Shown here piece by piece: positions 47,445 through 59,173 of a stretch of DNA of 64,000 nt. The first letter of the stretch is position 1. The number at the start of each line of letters is the position of its first letter. A program made the translations under genes and the position numbers. The notes under the pieces are model-generated. The model searched no databases, had not been told where the DNA came from, and worked only from the letters and a program-made list of their open reading frames with translations. This stretch comes from Aaosphaeria pasadenensis (lineage: Eukaryota > Ascomycota > Dothideomycetes > Pleosporales): positions 69,628 to 133,627 of the forward strand of contig JAKLMB010000048.1 of NCBI GenBank assembly GCA_022813625.1, read 5' to 3'.

Positions 47445-48779
47445 GGTGTGAGGCTGCGTTTGTTGTATTGCCGATCGTGCGAGAAATGCAATGTTGGTGA
47501 TGGTGGGTGTGGTGGTGGAGGAGGAGGAGGAGGAGGAGGAGGAGGAGGAGGAGGTGATGGCGATGGTGCTGATTTTGAAGTTGTACTCCGTAGATAGTTG
47601 AAGTAATCGCTTGCGTGCAGTTGACTCCCTACAAAAATAGTATCTAGGTACTTACCTGGGTACCAATTCATGTAATACCTGAACTGGTAGGCAGCAGCAA
47701 CTCGTTGGCCAAGGCAGTCAATCCTCAGTAACATGGAGATCAGGCGGGTGGGCGTTCTTAGTTAGGTAGGTATTTGCTTGTACTAGACAGCGAAAATGAC
47801 AATTTGCACTCGAGAAGAATCGCCATGTACACATCAGATAGGAAAAGAATGTGTGCAGAGGGGTGGATGATAACATAAGATATTCCATTGTCAGAGAGAG
47901 CAATTATATACTTGGGTACCTCGTAGGTACCGGTACCTAGTAGCTAGGATATATCAAGGGTCAGTAGCCCTACCAGTATCGATGATAGATGACCGCCAGT
48001 TACTCTGTAGATGGTAGGGTAGACAATATATCTCCAGTGAAGCACAATTTGCAAGACTAGGGTCGAGTAGAAAGGAAGATAGCACTATGAAAGTGGCCAT
48101 TACATACCTAGGTACCTAGGTAGCTAATTAAGTGATTATACCCTTATCATTGTCTGGTAAACTCCCGAACATGTAAACTTTCGGATTATTGTGCACAGTA
48201 AACAATTAATTAATTGGTTTTATTTACTTTGTATTATGGAGTAATTACCAAGGCACCCAGTCTCTAGTGACGAATGCTTGGTTGGGGTGCGGCGTTGCCT
48301 GTCCGTGCTACCGTGTTCGTTTTCCCCTCTTCCAGGTCACTGTGTAGATTCCTTTAGGTATGAGTTACCTAGCGTGCCCTAGGTAACTAGGTACCTACTT
48401 GGGTGGTTATTGTCTTACGAGTACCAAGAGCTCAAGTACTCTGTACACGGCCACGACAGTACACAGTAACGACTCCCTAGCATTCACATCACAGCCGAGC
48501 CCCGACGTGGCCTACCCTACACCTACCTGCCTACCTACTACTGTATTGCAGATCCATAATTACTATCTGTGGTTGTGCAGATCAATTCTCCTCTGCCCCA
48601 CATCTGCCAGACGATCGCCCGGAATATCAACATCGTAGCACTGCGCATCGCAACGCATCTATATATCCATCATCTACCATTCATCATTGCGCCGCAGCCC
48701 CTCCAAGGCTTCATCAAGGCTTGTACCTGGAAAGTATTGGACATATATCTACTCCCCATGTAAATACGAACCCCCCACG
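47445..48779. other. Divergent intergenic region rich in palindromic motifs
   Basis: 1.3 kb between divergent genes, with a GGA microsatellite, one TACGGAGTA (47584) and a dense cluster of CCTAGGTA/GGTACC motifs at 47910-48400, including overlapping TACCTAGGTA copies at 48106 and 48113. No gene is supported. Confidence 0.6.
47516..47554. repeat. GGA microsatellite
   Basis: A run of about thirteen GGA units just upstream of the DUF2263 start codon. Read on the minus strand it yields a proline-rich frame that is not a gene. Confidence 0.95.
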
Positions 48780-49604
48780 ATGTCCCCAACACAGCTCTCA
48801 GCCTGCCAACCGTCACCCAAACGGAAACGCGATGCGCCGCTCCTCGTTCCCTATCTCAATACCACCCTCCGCCGTGCCTCTACGCCACCAGTAGACTTAC
48901 CAACCTCCCCCGATGCCGATAGCCCTAGGAACGCTGTCGCGGAGCAGTTACAGGGTATGAGTATTGAAGCAATACCAATGCCCCCGCTTACTCCCACCGA
49001 TGACGCCGTGCGCAAGAAACCCAAACTTCATTTTACCAATGACCTTTCGATGCGAACACCATCGGATTCGCACCATCTTCCAAAGAAAAATAACAACAAT
49101 CAAGCCATCCACTCCGATCACAATGTGACGTTGTCGCGAGACACCACGCAGACATGTAATGGTCAGTCGGACTCGTTAGGCAAATCGTACAACAACGGCT
49201 CCACACCTTGCAAGGTGCACAACTCGGGGTTGGCTGTTACTGCGGAACAAAGCAATCTACGAGAGCCATCGCCATCGCCTTCCCCTACGTCCCTCACATG
49301 GCAAGACAGCGAAATTACTGGCCATTTAGCAGACCCCTCGACTGATCTAGACGACGACGGCACTGGATTGAACGGAGTAGGATTCCGTCCCACGCCCGCA
49401 CTAGCCTACCAGCGAGCTCAAAGGCGAAAACAACAATTGCAAGATTGGAAAAGCCGGGAAGCCCGAGAGGCAAGGGCCAAGAGGAACGAAAGGAGGCGAA
49501 AGGGCATTGCTGGTTCGGCCATTAATTTAGAAGAGGGGTTGGTGGAGAGAGACAGTGCGGTACCGGGTACTGCTGTCCCTCGTGCAGTACGATTTGCCAT
49601 ATGA
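48780..49604 (+). CDS. Conserved fungal protein of unknown function
   Basis: Single exon of 274 residues; the ATG at 48780 follows an upstream stretch that looks like leader sequence, so the frame's earlier codons were not used. No enzyme domain is recognisable. The N-terminal half is disordered, with a PSPKRKRDAP basic motif and a PMPPLTPTDD proline motif. The C-terminal part is better ordered: TWQDSEITGHLADPSTDLDD, GVGFRPTPALAYQRAQRRKQ and a long charged helix (KSREAREARAKRNERRRKG) that ends near the C-terminus. The basic clusters suggest a nuclear protein. I believe this C-terminal block is conserved in other filamentous ascomycetes, but cannot verify that here. Confidence 0.75.
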   Translation: MSPTQLSACQPSPKRKRDAPLLVPYLNTTLRRASTPPVDLPTSPDADSPRNAVAEQLQGMSIEAIPMPPLTPTDDAVRKKPKLHFTNDLSMRTPSDSHHLPKKNNNNQAIHSDHNVTLSRDTTQTCNGQSDSLGKSYNNGSTPCKVHNSGLAVTAEQSNLREPSPSPSPTSLTWQDSEITGHLADPSTDLDDDGTGLNGVGFRPTPALAYQRAQRRKQQLQDWKSREAREARAKRNERRRKGIAGSAINLEEGLVERDSAVPGTAVPRAVRFAI

Positions 49605-49884
49605 TCGGTTTCATCATGTTTCTACCTTTCCACGTTTTTCATGTTCCTACTGTACGATGTTACGAATTTATGAGGGCTTCATGATCGAGCGGTGCTAGTG
49701 CACTTTTGGACCTCTTGAGGGAGCTTTGCCCATCAATCTGCACTTCCCGTTCATCAAATTGCTGGATTGTCATTCCGAATGCGACATGGTCGTATAGTAC
49801 CCCTTTTTTATACAGCCTTTTGTACATAGCTCTCTTTTTGTTCCTGCCGTACCGCCAATGATACCCAATGGTAAGTCAATGCTT

Positions 49885-50500
49885 CTACCAAAATCTTATG
49901 TTCTTGTCTATCCAATAGCCCCACGACCTCTTCCTGATTTCTTCTTGCCTCTGTAGTTCTTCTATTCTGTCTTGCTCTTCTCGTGCTTTCCTCCGCGCCT
50001 CGCGTTTCGCCTCAATATTTGCTCGCTTTGCTTCCATGAGCTCGCGCGCCTGCCTCATTCCATCTCTCTCCTTGCTGCGCTGGTATTGGCAGTATTGGTA
50101 TGAGGCACAAGAAAAGCCGAGCCAACTGTAGACTGCTATATTGCAACATTGCATCAGAGGTCCTGTCGTTATGTTAGCGATCTAGCCTACGTTTCTCGAT
50201 GTTGTTCACGTAATTCTTGTCGTACATACTTCGAAGAATACCCGCCAGACTGCCGCCAATAAATCCAGCTCCAATTCCTGTCAATTGACTGTCTCTGACA
50301 CAAGGTCGTTTGTGGAAATTGAGATAATACCCAGGCCCCAATTGCTTGATAGCCTGAAAGTACGTAAGGTCTTGCGCGGCTTCAGCAGCTTTCCCTCCGG
50401 CAGTATGCGTCATCCCGCCTGGCATTATATTCGCGGGTCCCTTGGGGGGTGGTTGTGCCGCATTTTGGGTTGTTTCGGGCTGTCTGGTATCATCGGCCAT
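49885..50500 (-). CDS. COX20: Cytochrome c oxidase assembly factor Cox20
   Basis: Two minus-strand exons, 50500-50230 and 50162-49885, encode 182 residues; the intron of 67 nt keeps phase. Cox20 is a chaperone in the inner mitochondrial membrane that handles newly made Cox2 during export and copper loading. Two membrane segments are visible: GIGAGFIGGSLAGILRR and the CCNIAVYSWLGFSCASYQYC segment after the intron. They are followed by a charged helical tail (MEAKRANIEAKREARRKARE). The N-terminus is Pro/Gln-rich. The ATG at 50500 was preferred over one seven codons upstream because its context (CAAATGG) is stronger and the family starts with MADD-like residues. Confidence 0.85.
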
Positions 50501-51117
50501 TTGTGGAATATGGGTGGGCATACGTCGGTAAGTAACAGCCGCAAAAATGTAGGTAGAGAGCCGTGGGAGGTAGATGCCTCCAACCTATGACATTCAGATT
50601 TCTCCAATGTCCGCAGCTTGTGAGGGTCCTATGAGTGGTAAGAAGCGATTTGAACTCGTGAGAATCGAGTGGAAGCGAGGGTTGTCTAAATGAGATATCA
50701 CCTGTCGTTCGATAGTTAACTCGTAAGTTGAACTAAGCATCATGGATAATTTTCGGCCAATCGACCAAAGACTGCCAAGTCGATCAAGCCACAGCTTGTG
50801 CATGTGGCGGTGCTATTAAAGTGGAAAGCGCGACCTGCACGCGCGACGCGAAACTAGTCGCGTCCCCCTCGATTATTGTGGAGCCAGCGTCAATACCTCT
50901 AATACTTCGTACCTGATTTATCAATTGTTTGCTCGCTGATCTACTTACACCAACCTCAGCGTCCCTTCGTCCACACCCTCGACATTCATCTACACTCGAC
51001 CATATGATACCCTGTCTTTTTTGCATTTTCTTCGACATTTTCGACCGCCGGTAATATGTTCTTCGGCGCCTAGACCTTTTCGTAATTCAATAAGGTTCTA
51101 TTCACATTTCCGTCACC
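50501..51117. other. Divergent promoter region, COX20 / POL2
   Basis: 617 bp between divergent starts, containing the inverted MCB-like element at 50845-50864. No gene is seen. Confidence 0.6.
50845..50864. promoter_or_regulatory. Inverted MCB-like pair upstream of POL2
   Basis: GACGCGA and TCGCGTC are perfect reverse complements separated by AACTAG, 254 bp upstream of the POL2 ATG. The ACGCGA core resembles the MluI cell-cycle box bound by MBF (Mbp1/Swi6 type) factors, which drive DNA-replication genes including POL2 at G1/S in yeast. Binding is inferred from sequence and gene identity only. Confidence 0.5.
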
Positions 51118-54100
51118 ATGGCCCCTCGCCGTATGGGCCAGCCGTACCGGCACGTGGGAAAGGCCGGAAACTCTTCCTACGGCTCTCGTAAACCCAGAAC
51201 GGTCGACGCATCCTCATTACGAAGCACAGAAGCCACTTCGCAGAATGAAAAACTGGAGGCTACCCGCTTGGCGAACCGCATCGATGAGTCTATGGGCTTT
51301 CCCCGCTACGATTCCGGGAAGAAGAAAGTGGGGTGGCTATGCAACATGCATTCGACGTCGATAGAAGACGAGAATGTCCCTGGTGGAAGAGCAGGGGTGG
51401 ACTACTACTTCATAGGAGAGGATGGTGACACATTCAAGGCCACCCTCGAGTACGATCCATATTTCCTGCTCGCTATAAAGAGGGGAAAAGAACCAGAGGT
51501 TGAGGAATGGTGTCGAAGGACGTTTGAGGGGCTAATAAAGACAACGAAAAGGGTCGAGAAAGAGGATCTGTCGATGCCAAATCATCTTCTCGGTTATAGG
51601 AGAACCTTTCTCCAACTTTCGTTCGCAAACGTGAGCGACCTTTTGGCCGTGCGCAAAGTCATCAGTCCTATCACGGAGAAGAATAAGAGCAAATTAAATG
51701 CCATGGATACATATGCTGAGGTGGCCAGGTTCGGTTCTCATGCCTTGAACATTGATTGCGATTTGCTAACACGAGTAGCGCAAATGCGGGATTCGACATT
51801 TTTGACGACGATCAAGATCACGAACGACGGTCAACTGTGAGCATTGACGCCAGCAATTTCGTCGTAGACATACGAGAGTACGATGTGCCCTACCATGTGC
51901 GAGTGGCTATCGACAAAGGTACACATAAAGACGATTCGTGCTTGCACAGCAAGCTGACCGTATGCAGATATTCGAATTGGAAAGTGGTATACAGTTGAAG
52001 CAAAACATGGGGTCGTGTCAATGACATGCATCGAAGATCGACTTACACCTGCCGATCCGGTTGTTATGGCGTACGACATCGAGACGACGAAGCTCCCTCT
52101 CAAATTTCCCGATGCAGTGATCGATCAAATTATGATGATTTCTTACATGATCGATGGCCAAGGTTTTCTGATCACCAATCGTGAGATTGTCTCTGAGGAT
52201 ATCCAAGATTTCGACTACACCCCAAGGCCAGAGTACGACGGACCGTTCATGATCTTCAATGAACCGGACGAAAAGGCCGTCATAGAGCGATTCTTCGAGC
52301 ACATCAAGGAAGCCAAGCCTACTGTGATGGTAACATACAACGGAGATTTCTTCGACTGGCCGTTCGTAGAAGCAAGGGCAAGTGTCTTGGGAATCGACAT
52401 GTATAAAGAGATTGGCTTTCGCAAGAACAACGAGGATATATACCAATCGGACTACTGCGCACATATGGATGCCTTTGCTTGGGTCAATCGAGACAGCTAC
52501 CTGCCCCAAGGAAGTCGAGGTCTGAAAGCGGTAACAGTCGCAAAACTCGGATACGACCCAGACGAACTGGACCCCGAATTAATGACGCCGTAAGTTCCTA
52601 GCCATTCATCACGACATTCTTCTAACCAAAGTGTGTAGCTATGCGAGCGAGCGACCCCAGACGCTTGCTGAGTATTCGGTGTCAGATGCCGTTGCAACGT
52701 ACTACTTGTACATGAAATACGTCCATCCTTTCATCTTTGCTCTTTGTACTATACTCCCACTACCACCAGACGACACGTTGCGAAAAGGAACCGGAACTCT
52801 TTGCGAAATGCTACTGATGGTCCAAGCCTATCAGAAGGGGATTGTGCTCCCTAACAAACATCAAGCACCCAAAGAAGCCTTTTGGGATGGACACCTATTA
52901 GAGTCTGAGACCTATGTCGGTGGCCACGTGGAGAGTATCGAGGCTGGCGTATTTCGGAGTGACATTCCGTGCAACTTTGCTGTAGACACCACTGCCATTG
53001 ATGAACTACTCAGGGATCTTGACGCTGCACTTCAATTTAGCATTGTGGTAGAAGAGAAGAAGAAGCTTGAGGATGTTGTGAATTACGACGAGGTGAAGAC
53101 AGAGATCACTAAAAAGTTATTACAGCTCAAAGAAACACCGAATCGCACCGAGCGACCTCTGATATATCATTTGGACGTTGCTTCCATGTATCCGAACATC
53201 ATGACGACGAATCGATTGCAGCCCGATTCTATGATCAAGGAATCCGATTGTGCAGCGTGCGACTTCAACCGACCAGGGAAAACGTGCGATCGAAGAATGC
53301 CCTGGGCATGGCGCGGAGAGTTTCTACCCGCCAAACGAGACGAATATAACATGGTCCGCCATGCACTAGAGAATGAGAGGTTTCCGGGGCGTTACCCCAA
53401 CGCCCCATCTCGGACTTTCCAAGATCTCTCTGTTGACGAGCAAGCAACATTGGCCAAGAAGCGACTACAGGATTACAGCAAGAAGATTTACCACAAGATT
53501 CACGACGCAAAAACGATCGAACGAGAGGCCATAATCTGCCAGCGCGAGAATCCGTTCTACATTGATACGGTGCGGGACTTTCGTGATCGAAGATACGATT
53601 ACAAAGGTAGACAAAAGATTTGGAAGGGTAAAACGGAAGCACTAAAGTCAGCCGGGGCTCCCGCCGCTGAAATCGACGAGGCGAAGAAAATGATTGTGCT
53701 TTTCGACTCTATGCAACTCGCTCACAAAGTCATTCTGAACAGTTTCTATGGTTATGTCATGCGTAAGGGCTCAAGGTGGTACTCGCTGGAGATGGCGGGT
53801 GTTACTTGTTTGACTGGTGCAAGAATTATTCAACTTGCCAGATCCTTGGTGGAACGCATCGGACGACCCCTGGAGCTGGATACAGATGGAATTTGGTGCA
53901 TTTTGCCCGCAACATTTCCAGAAAACTTTTCCTTCAAATTGAGCAATGGCAAGAAGGTCACCATCTCATATCCTTGTGTCATGTTAAACCACTTGGTCCA
54001 CGGTCAATATACGAACCACCAATACGAAACTTTGGTGGACCCAGCGACTTTCAGATACGAAAAGCACAGCGACAATTCGATTTTTTTCGAGGTCGACGGT

Positions 54101-57100
54101 CCTTACAAAGCCATGATCCTACCTACTTCGAAAGAAGAAGATAAGAATCTCAAGAAAAGATACGCTGTGTTCAATCATGATGGAAGTCTAGCTGAACTAA
54201 AGGGCTTCGAGGTCAAACGCCGAGGAGAGTTGAAACTGATCAAGAATTTCCAAGCCCAAATATTCAAATTTTTCTTAGAGGGCACAACCCTCGCTGAGAC
54301 GTACGGAGCGGTGGCCAAGGTAGCCAATCGATGGCTGGACATCCTAGATACTCGCGGCGCAACACTAGCGGATGAAGAGCTCATCGATTTGATCGTTGAA
54401 AACAAGAACATGACCAAGACTTTGGAAGAATATGGGAGTCAGAAGTCGACTGCTATCACTACCGCGAAACGCCTGGCAGAATTCTTGGGAGAGCAAATGG
54501 TGAAAGACAAAGGGTTGAATTGCAAGTATATCATTTCTTCTCGCCCAAGAAACGCACCAGTAACCGAAAGGGCGATTCCTATCGCCATATTCTCGGCGGA
54601 GGAGTCTGTTAAACGCCATTTCCTCCGAAAATGGCTGCGTGAAGACCCTGGTGACATGGATCCCCGAAGTGTGCTGGATTGGAATTATTACCGCGAGCGC
54701 CTGGCATCTGTCATACAGAAACTCATCACCATTCCTGCGGCGCTCCAAAAAGTCAGGAACCCTGTTCCCAGGGTTCCCCATCCAGACTGGTTAGACCGAC
54801 GAATAAGACAAAAGGAAGACAAGTTTCAGCAGAAGAAGATGACTGATATGTTCGACAAAAAAGCCCTAATAGATGCCAACACCAACATTCTAGGTAACCG
54901 GATGGCAACAGACTTGGAAGACTTTGGGTCCGCCAAAATCCCATCATTATCTCAAGCTGCTAGAAAGGGAATGGTGACGAAGATGGTCGCCAAAAGGAAG
55001 GAGCCAGAACCGGCAATTGCAGTCCAAAGCGATCCATACGCAGCTCTTCCGAAAACCATGCCTTCTATGACTGAAGACTACTCTGGCTGGCTTCTCTATC
55101 AGAAGCAGAAATGGAAGATACAGAAACAAGCTCGAAAACGAAGACGTCAATTATTTGGCGAGCGACCAGTTGATACAGCCAACGCGATTGGCAGTTTCTT
55201 TCGAAATCAAGCTGAGTTGCTCTTCATAAGCACATGGCAGCTCGTACAGATCCGGCCTACCGATATGCCTGGAGAAGTTAAAGCGTTTGTTCTGATAGAT
55301 CAGAAGATGCACTCTCTAAAGATCATCGTCCCTCGACAAATTTACCTGAATCTTAGGGAGGAAGATCTCCCTGATGTTTCCATTGAGGGTTGTATCGCCG
55401 AAAAGGTTGTAAATCACTCTCTACCTAACGGACATCGTTCGACGCATCTTTTCAAACTGCAAATGTCTGAACAGACGTATGTGCAAGAATCAAAGCGCCT
55501 AGCTGCCTTATTCAACCATCCTAGCGTTGAAGGGGTATACGAGACTCAGGTTCCCCTGAACTTACGCGCTGTGCTCGAATTAGGAAGCATGTGTACATTT
55601 GATGAGACACAGAAAGGTGTACTTGGAAAAGGTCTCGAGCAAGGGTTCGATCTTTCGTCTCTCCAGCGCGTCCCTACGCAGACACCATATCTCTCTGGAG
55701 CATCCATTAGTTACATGTATTTGTACCATGTGAGCAGTGGTGATCGTAACATATACGCTCTCATGTCAACTTCACGAGAAGGTGCTCATATGATTATTCA
55801 GAACAGAACGAATGACATGCAGGGATTGCCTAACATCGACAGGATATATCGAGAAGCGATACAAAAGCAACAGGAAGATCGCCGAGAGGACCTACTGCAG
55901 TCATGCATCGAATATCAAGACGAGGTACACTTTCGAACAATACAAGTGACGACAAGACGAAAGGCATTGCTTGAGCTAGGCGATGTCATCAAAAAGATCA
56001 AGACAGAGGAATCCAAGCCCGTTATTGTTGTGGTGCAATCGACCAATCACCAGCAACTCTCACATGATATTCCAACTCTGAGGGACTTGCCCATTCTTCC
56101 ACTTCAGCCAGATGGGTCTGACAAGCAGTTACCTCCCCTGGGCTGGCAATCGTTCATCGCGAAACGTCTTGTTGGACACTACCTCAACCTTGGTTCCTGG
56201 GTCTCACACCTTACAGAACTTGCTCGGTATGGTGACATTCCTCTTTGTAACCTTGAGAGTAATGACCCAAAATTTCTGATCGATGTTGCGTATGCGCGGC
56301 GACTTCAGAAGGAAAAGGTGGTCCTCTGGTGGTCAGGCTCCCCCAAGCCAGACCATGCAGGATACGAAAGGGACGATATTCTGGGTCCACTGGACGTAGT
56401 CGATATGCCTACTATCAACAATCCGGGCACATACGCATCCGTGTGCATTGATCTGAGCTTGCGTAACCTTGCTATAAACACTGTCCTATCATCATCCCTG
56501 ATCAACGATCTTGAAGGGTCGAATTCGGTTACTTTCAACCCTGCGGCAGCCCCTGGCGAATTGACGGATGAAGGGGGGACTGCTATCCACTCCGAAGGAG
56601 CATTCGCCACTGCGGGCATATATGTGCTGCGTGAGATGGTAAAGACTTGGTGGGGTGAGGCTGAACGCGGAAATCACATGGCCGATGTGATGGTTCAGCA
56701 TCTGGTCCGCTGGGTTGCCAACCCGGGTTCTTACCTTTACGACCGTTCTTTGCATTATTATGTGCAGATGATGTCGAAGAAAGCCCTTCAACAACTAATG
56801 ACGGATTTCAAACGCGTCGGCTCACACATCGTCTTTGCTAGTCCCAATCGTCTCCTCTTGCAAACCACTAAAGCCGAAGTTGGGAACGCATATGCCTACA
56901 GTCAGTACATATTGAAGACGATTCAGTCGAAGCCGCTTTTCCAATTTCTGGATCTCGAAATCAAGGAATACTGGGACTACCTAGTGTGGTACGACGAGTT
57001 CAATTACGGCGGAAAGGGTTGCCACGAAGTTGTCGAGGCCGAAAATCAAACCCTCGACAACATCATGTGTTGGCAGTTCGTGCAATTCCTCCCAAGTAAC

Positions 57101-57955
57101 TTACAGCCTACCTTTCACGACTGGGTCATCGAATTCATTGATTTCATGCATTCTCGAAAGCGACCAGGGATTGCAGAAGATTCAACGGCTCGACTAACGC
57201 AGATACCAATACGTTCACTTACCGTCGATCCTGCTGAGAATACTCAGATTCTACCCAAGAGCTTTACGAAACCTCTCTACAAGCAGATATCAACTCTCTT
57301 ACGGCGACAGCATAACGAGATGCTACATCCAGAACTTGCATCGGACTACGACTTTCCAGTGCTCCCCGGCTCACACCTAGACTTGTCGAACCCTGTGCTG
57401 CAGCTCGTTAAAACGATCATGCAGGTCCTCAGCTTGGATCGAGCGATAAACTTGGAAGCGCGCCTTCTACGAAAGGAATTGTTAAACCTCTTTGACATCC
57501 GAGAATTCAGCGCAGAAGCTAGTTTCATTAATCCCAGTGCCACTCTTTACATCCGCAGCATAATTTGCGATGAATGCACCTCATCTAGGGATTTAGATCT
57601 CTGTCGCGAGTCTTCCCTTTTACCACCCTCGGAGACAACATCGACGTTTCCAGCCTCCAAATGGAAATGCAGAGACTGCAATTCGTCGTACGATAAACTT
57701 CAGATTGAAGAGCGACTTGTTGCGGACGTACAAAAATTGACACTGGAATGGTGCACACAAGATCTGAAATGCGGCAAGTGTGGCAGATTGAGGAGCAACG
57801 ATTTCATGGAACATTGCGCCTGTGCGGGCGAGTGGATAGCAACTAAGGATAAGGGAGACGTGAAAAAGAAGTTGCGCGTGTATGGCAATGTTGCCGGATT
57901 TTATCAATTGAAGATGTTGGAGGGTGTTGTCGAAGAGTGTCTAGAAGGAATGTAA
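51118..57955 (+). CDS. POL2: DNA polymerase epsilon catalytic subunit
   Basis: Four exons, 51118-51728, 51779-51918, 51968-52589 and 52639-57955, encode 2229 residues, the normal size for fungal Pol2. It synthesises the leading strand at nuclear replication forks. The exonuclease motif has Asp287 and Glu289 in VMAYDIETTKL (yeast 290/292). The polymerase catalytic aspartates are Asp637 in DVASMYPNIM and Asp872/Asp874 in ELDTDGIW. Cysteines 662, 665, 674 and 758 (CAACDFNRPGKTC and EAIICQREN) match the set that holds a [4Fe-4S] cluster in yeast Pol2. The inactive second polymerase fold follows, and the C-terminus has both zinc modules: CDECTSSRDLDLC...CRDC, then KCGKCGRLRSNDFMEHCAC, which bind Dpb2. 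All exon phases agree. Divergent from COX20. Confidence 0.97.
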
Positions 57956-59173
57956 TTGGACCGGGTCCCACAGGAGGGAAGCAGCGAGCCAATGGCGTCT
58001 GAGTCAAAAATTACACGACCGGCATAGATGCATGTCGACATTACGTTGGTATGTTTGTTTCTTTAGGCGCGGAGTTTTGAGGCTTCAAAGGAATTACGAA
58101 GGACTTGACTCGTCCGTGGGGGAAGAGGATTATGAAGATGATTCTTAGCGTTTATGGTGCATTTTCTGGCGCTGATGGCGCATGAATAATGGAGCAATAC
58201 AAATCGGCAAACAGGGCCTTGAGATGCCAATTTACGAGTACTGTGTGGTCTGAGATGCTTACAGGTAGATAATGCCTAGAGGCCGAAATTTCTTTCCTTG
58301 CTACTGAATCCATTGTTCTATAGTAATGAGCTTCAACGAGGGGTATAATCGATGATAGAATCGCAATACAGTCCAGTTGCGATATTATCATTACGCCCTT
58401 CGGGATGCATCAATGGCTAGCCATGCCATGCATTGGTAGTCACCTGCATATATGATATGTAAATTGGTTCAGGAAGAAAGCATTTCGCCTGCCCAGCTCA
58501 TGGCATGATGGCTAGTCTCCTTTACTTTCTATTTCACTTCAAATGCATCAAGGCCTGCAGAGGGGCACATCCATTTACCCCGCTTGCCAGGTATTCGTAA
58601 TTACGTAGGTGCCAGTAGTAGGTAGGTACGAGTATGGTGTATAGTGATGGTGTACGGAGTACTGTGTAGATTGTTACCAATTCAAGGTTGGAAAGTATGA
58701 ATGTCGAGTTGCCTCCACCCCTCACTTGTCTTTCCACCTCCGCCCGTCCCCATCCTATTTCAGGGTTCCAGTCCAGTCACGGCTCTGAGCACGTCATCCT
58801 CTTCCAATATCACAACAATGAGGCTTGGGCCATGGTTGCATCGGATTGCCGGCCAACAGTGGTTTATCGGATAGAATGCATGTCTCTCTGTGGCGCTTAT
58901 ATAACGGAGGCCATCACCTCTCTGTATAAATCCCCAAATAGGTTCCTCCTACCATCCCATCGGCAGGTTCCCAATTCAATTAAATATCATTCATCAGCCT
59001 CCGTGTTTCAACATATAAAGCATAGTCTACGACTGGTGGCCAGTAAAACTCATCTTTGTCGGCCGCCCCAGTTGTGTACAACGATATCGTGTTTTATCAG
59101 TCGCGACATCCAGACACAGTTTGTTCTTCTTCCTTATTCCATTTGACCGGACAGGAATACCACCTATCCCGCC
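57956..59173. other. Intergenic region upstream of the dioxygenase gene
   Basis: 1.2 kb between tandem genes. It contains one TACGGAGTA (58653) and two TATA-like sites (CTTATATAAC near 58895, GTATAAATCC near 58923) about 250-280 bp before the dioxygenase ATG. A 152-codon plus-strand frame (58688-59146) lacks any domain and is rejected. Confidence 0.5.

Noticed and set aside
47186..47734. 182-codon minus-strand frame with a long proline run
   Set aside because: It is produced by the GGA microsatellite and overlaps the DUF2263 coding exon in another frame; no domain or splice support.
50635..50670. GATTTGAACTCG, resembling a reverse-strand tRNA T-arm
   Set aside because: The stem does not pair and no cloverleaf can be drawn around it.
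58688..59146. 152-codon plus-strand frame ahead of the dioxygenase
   Set aside because: Lies in promoter-like DNA with TATA-type sites; no domain.
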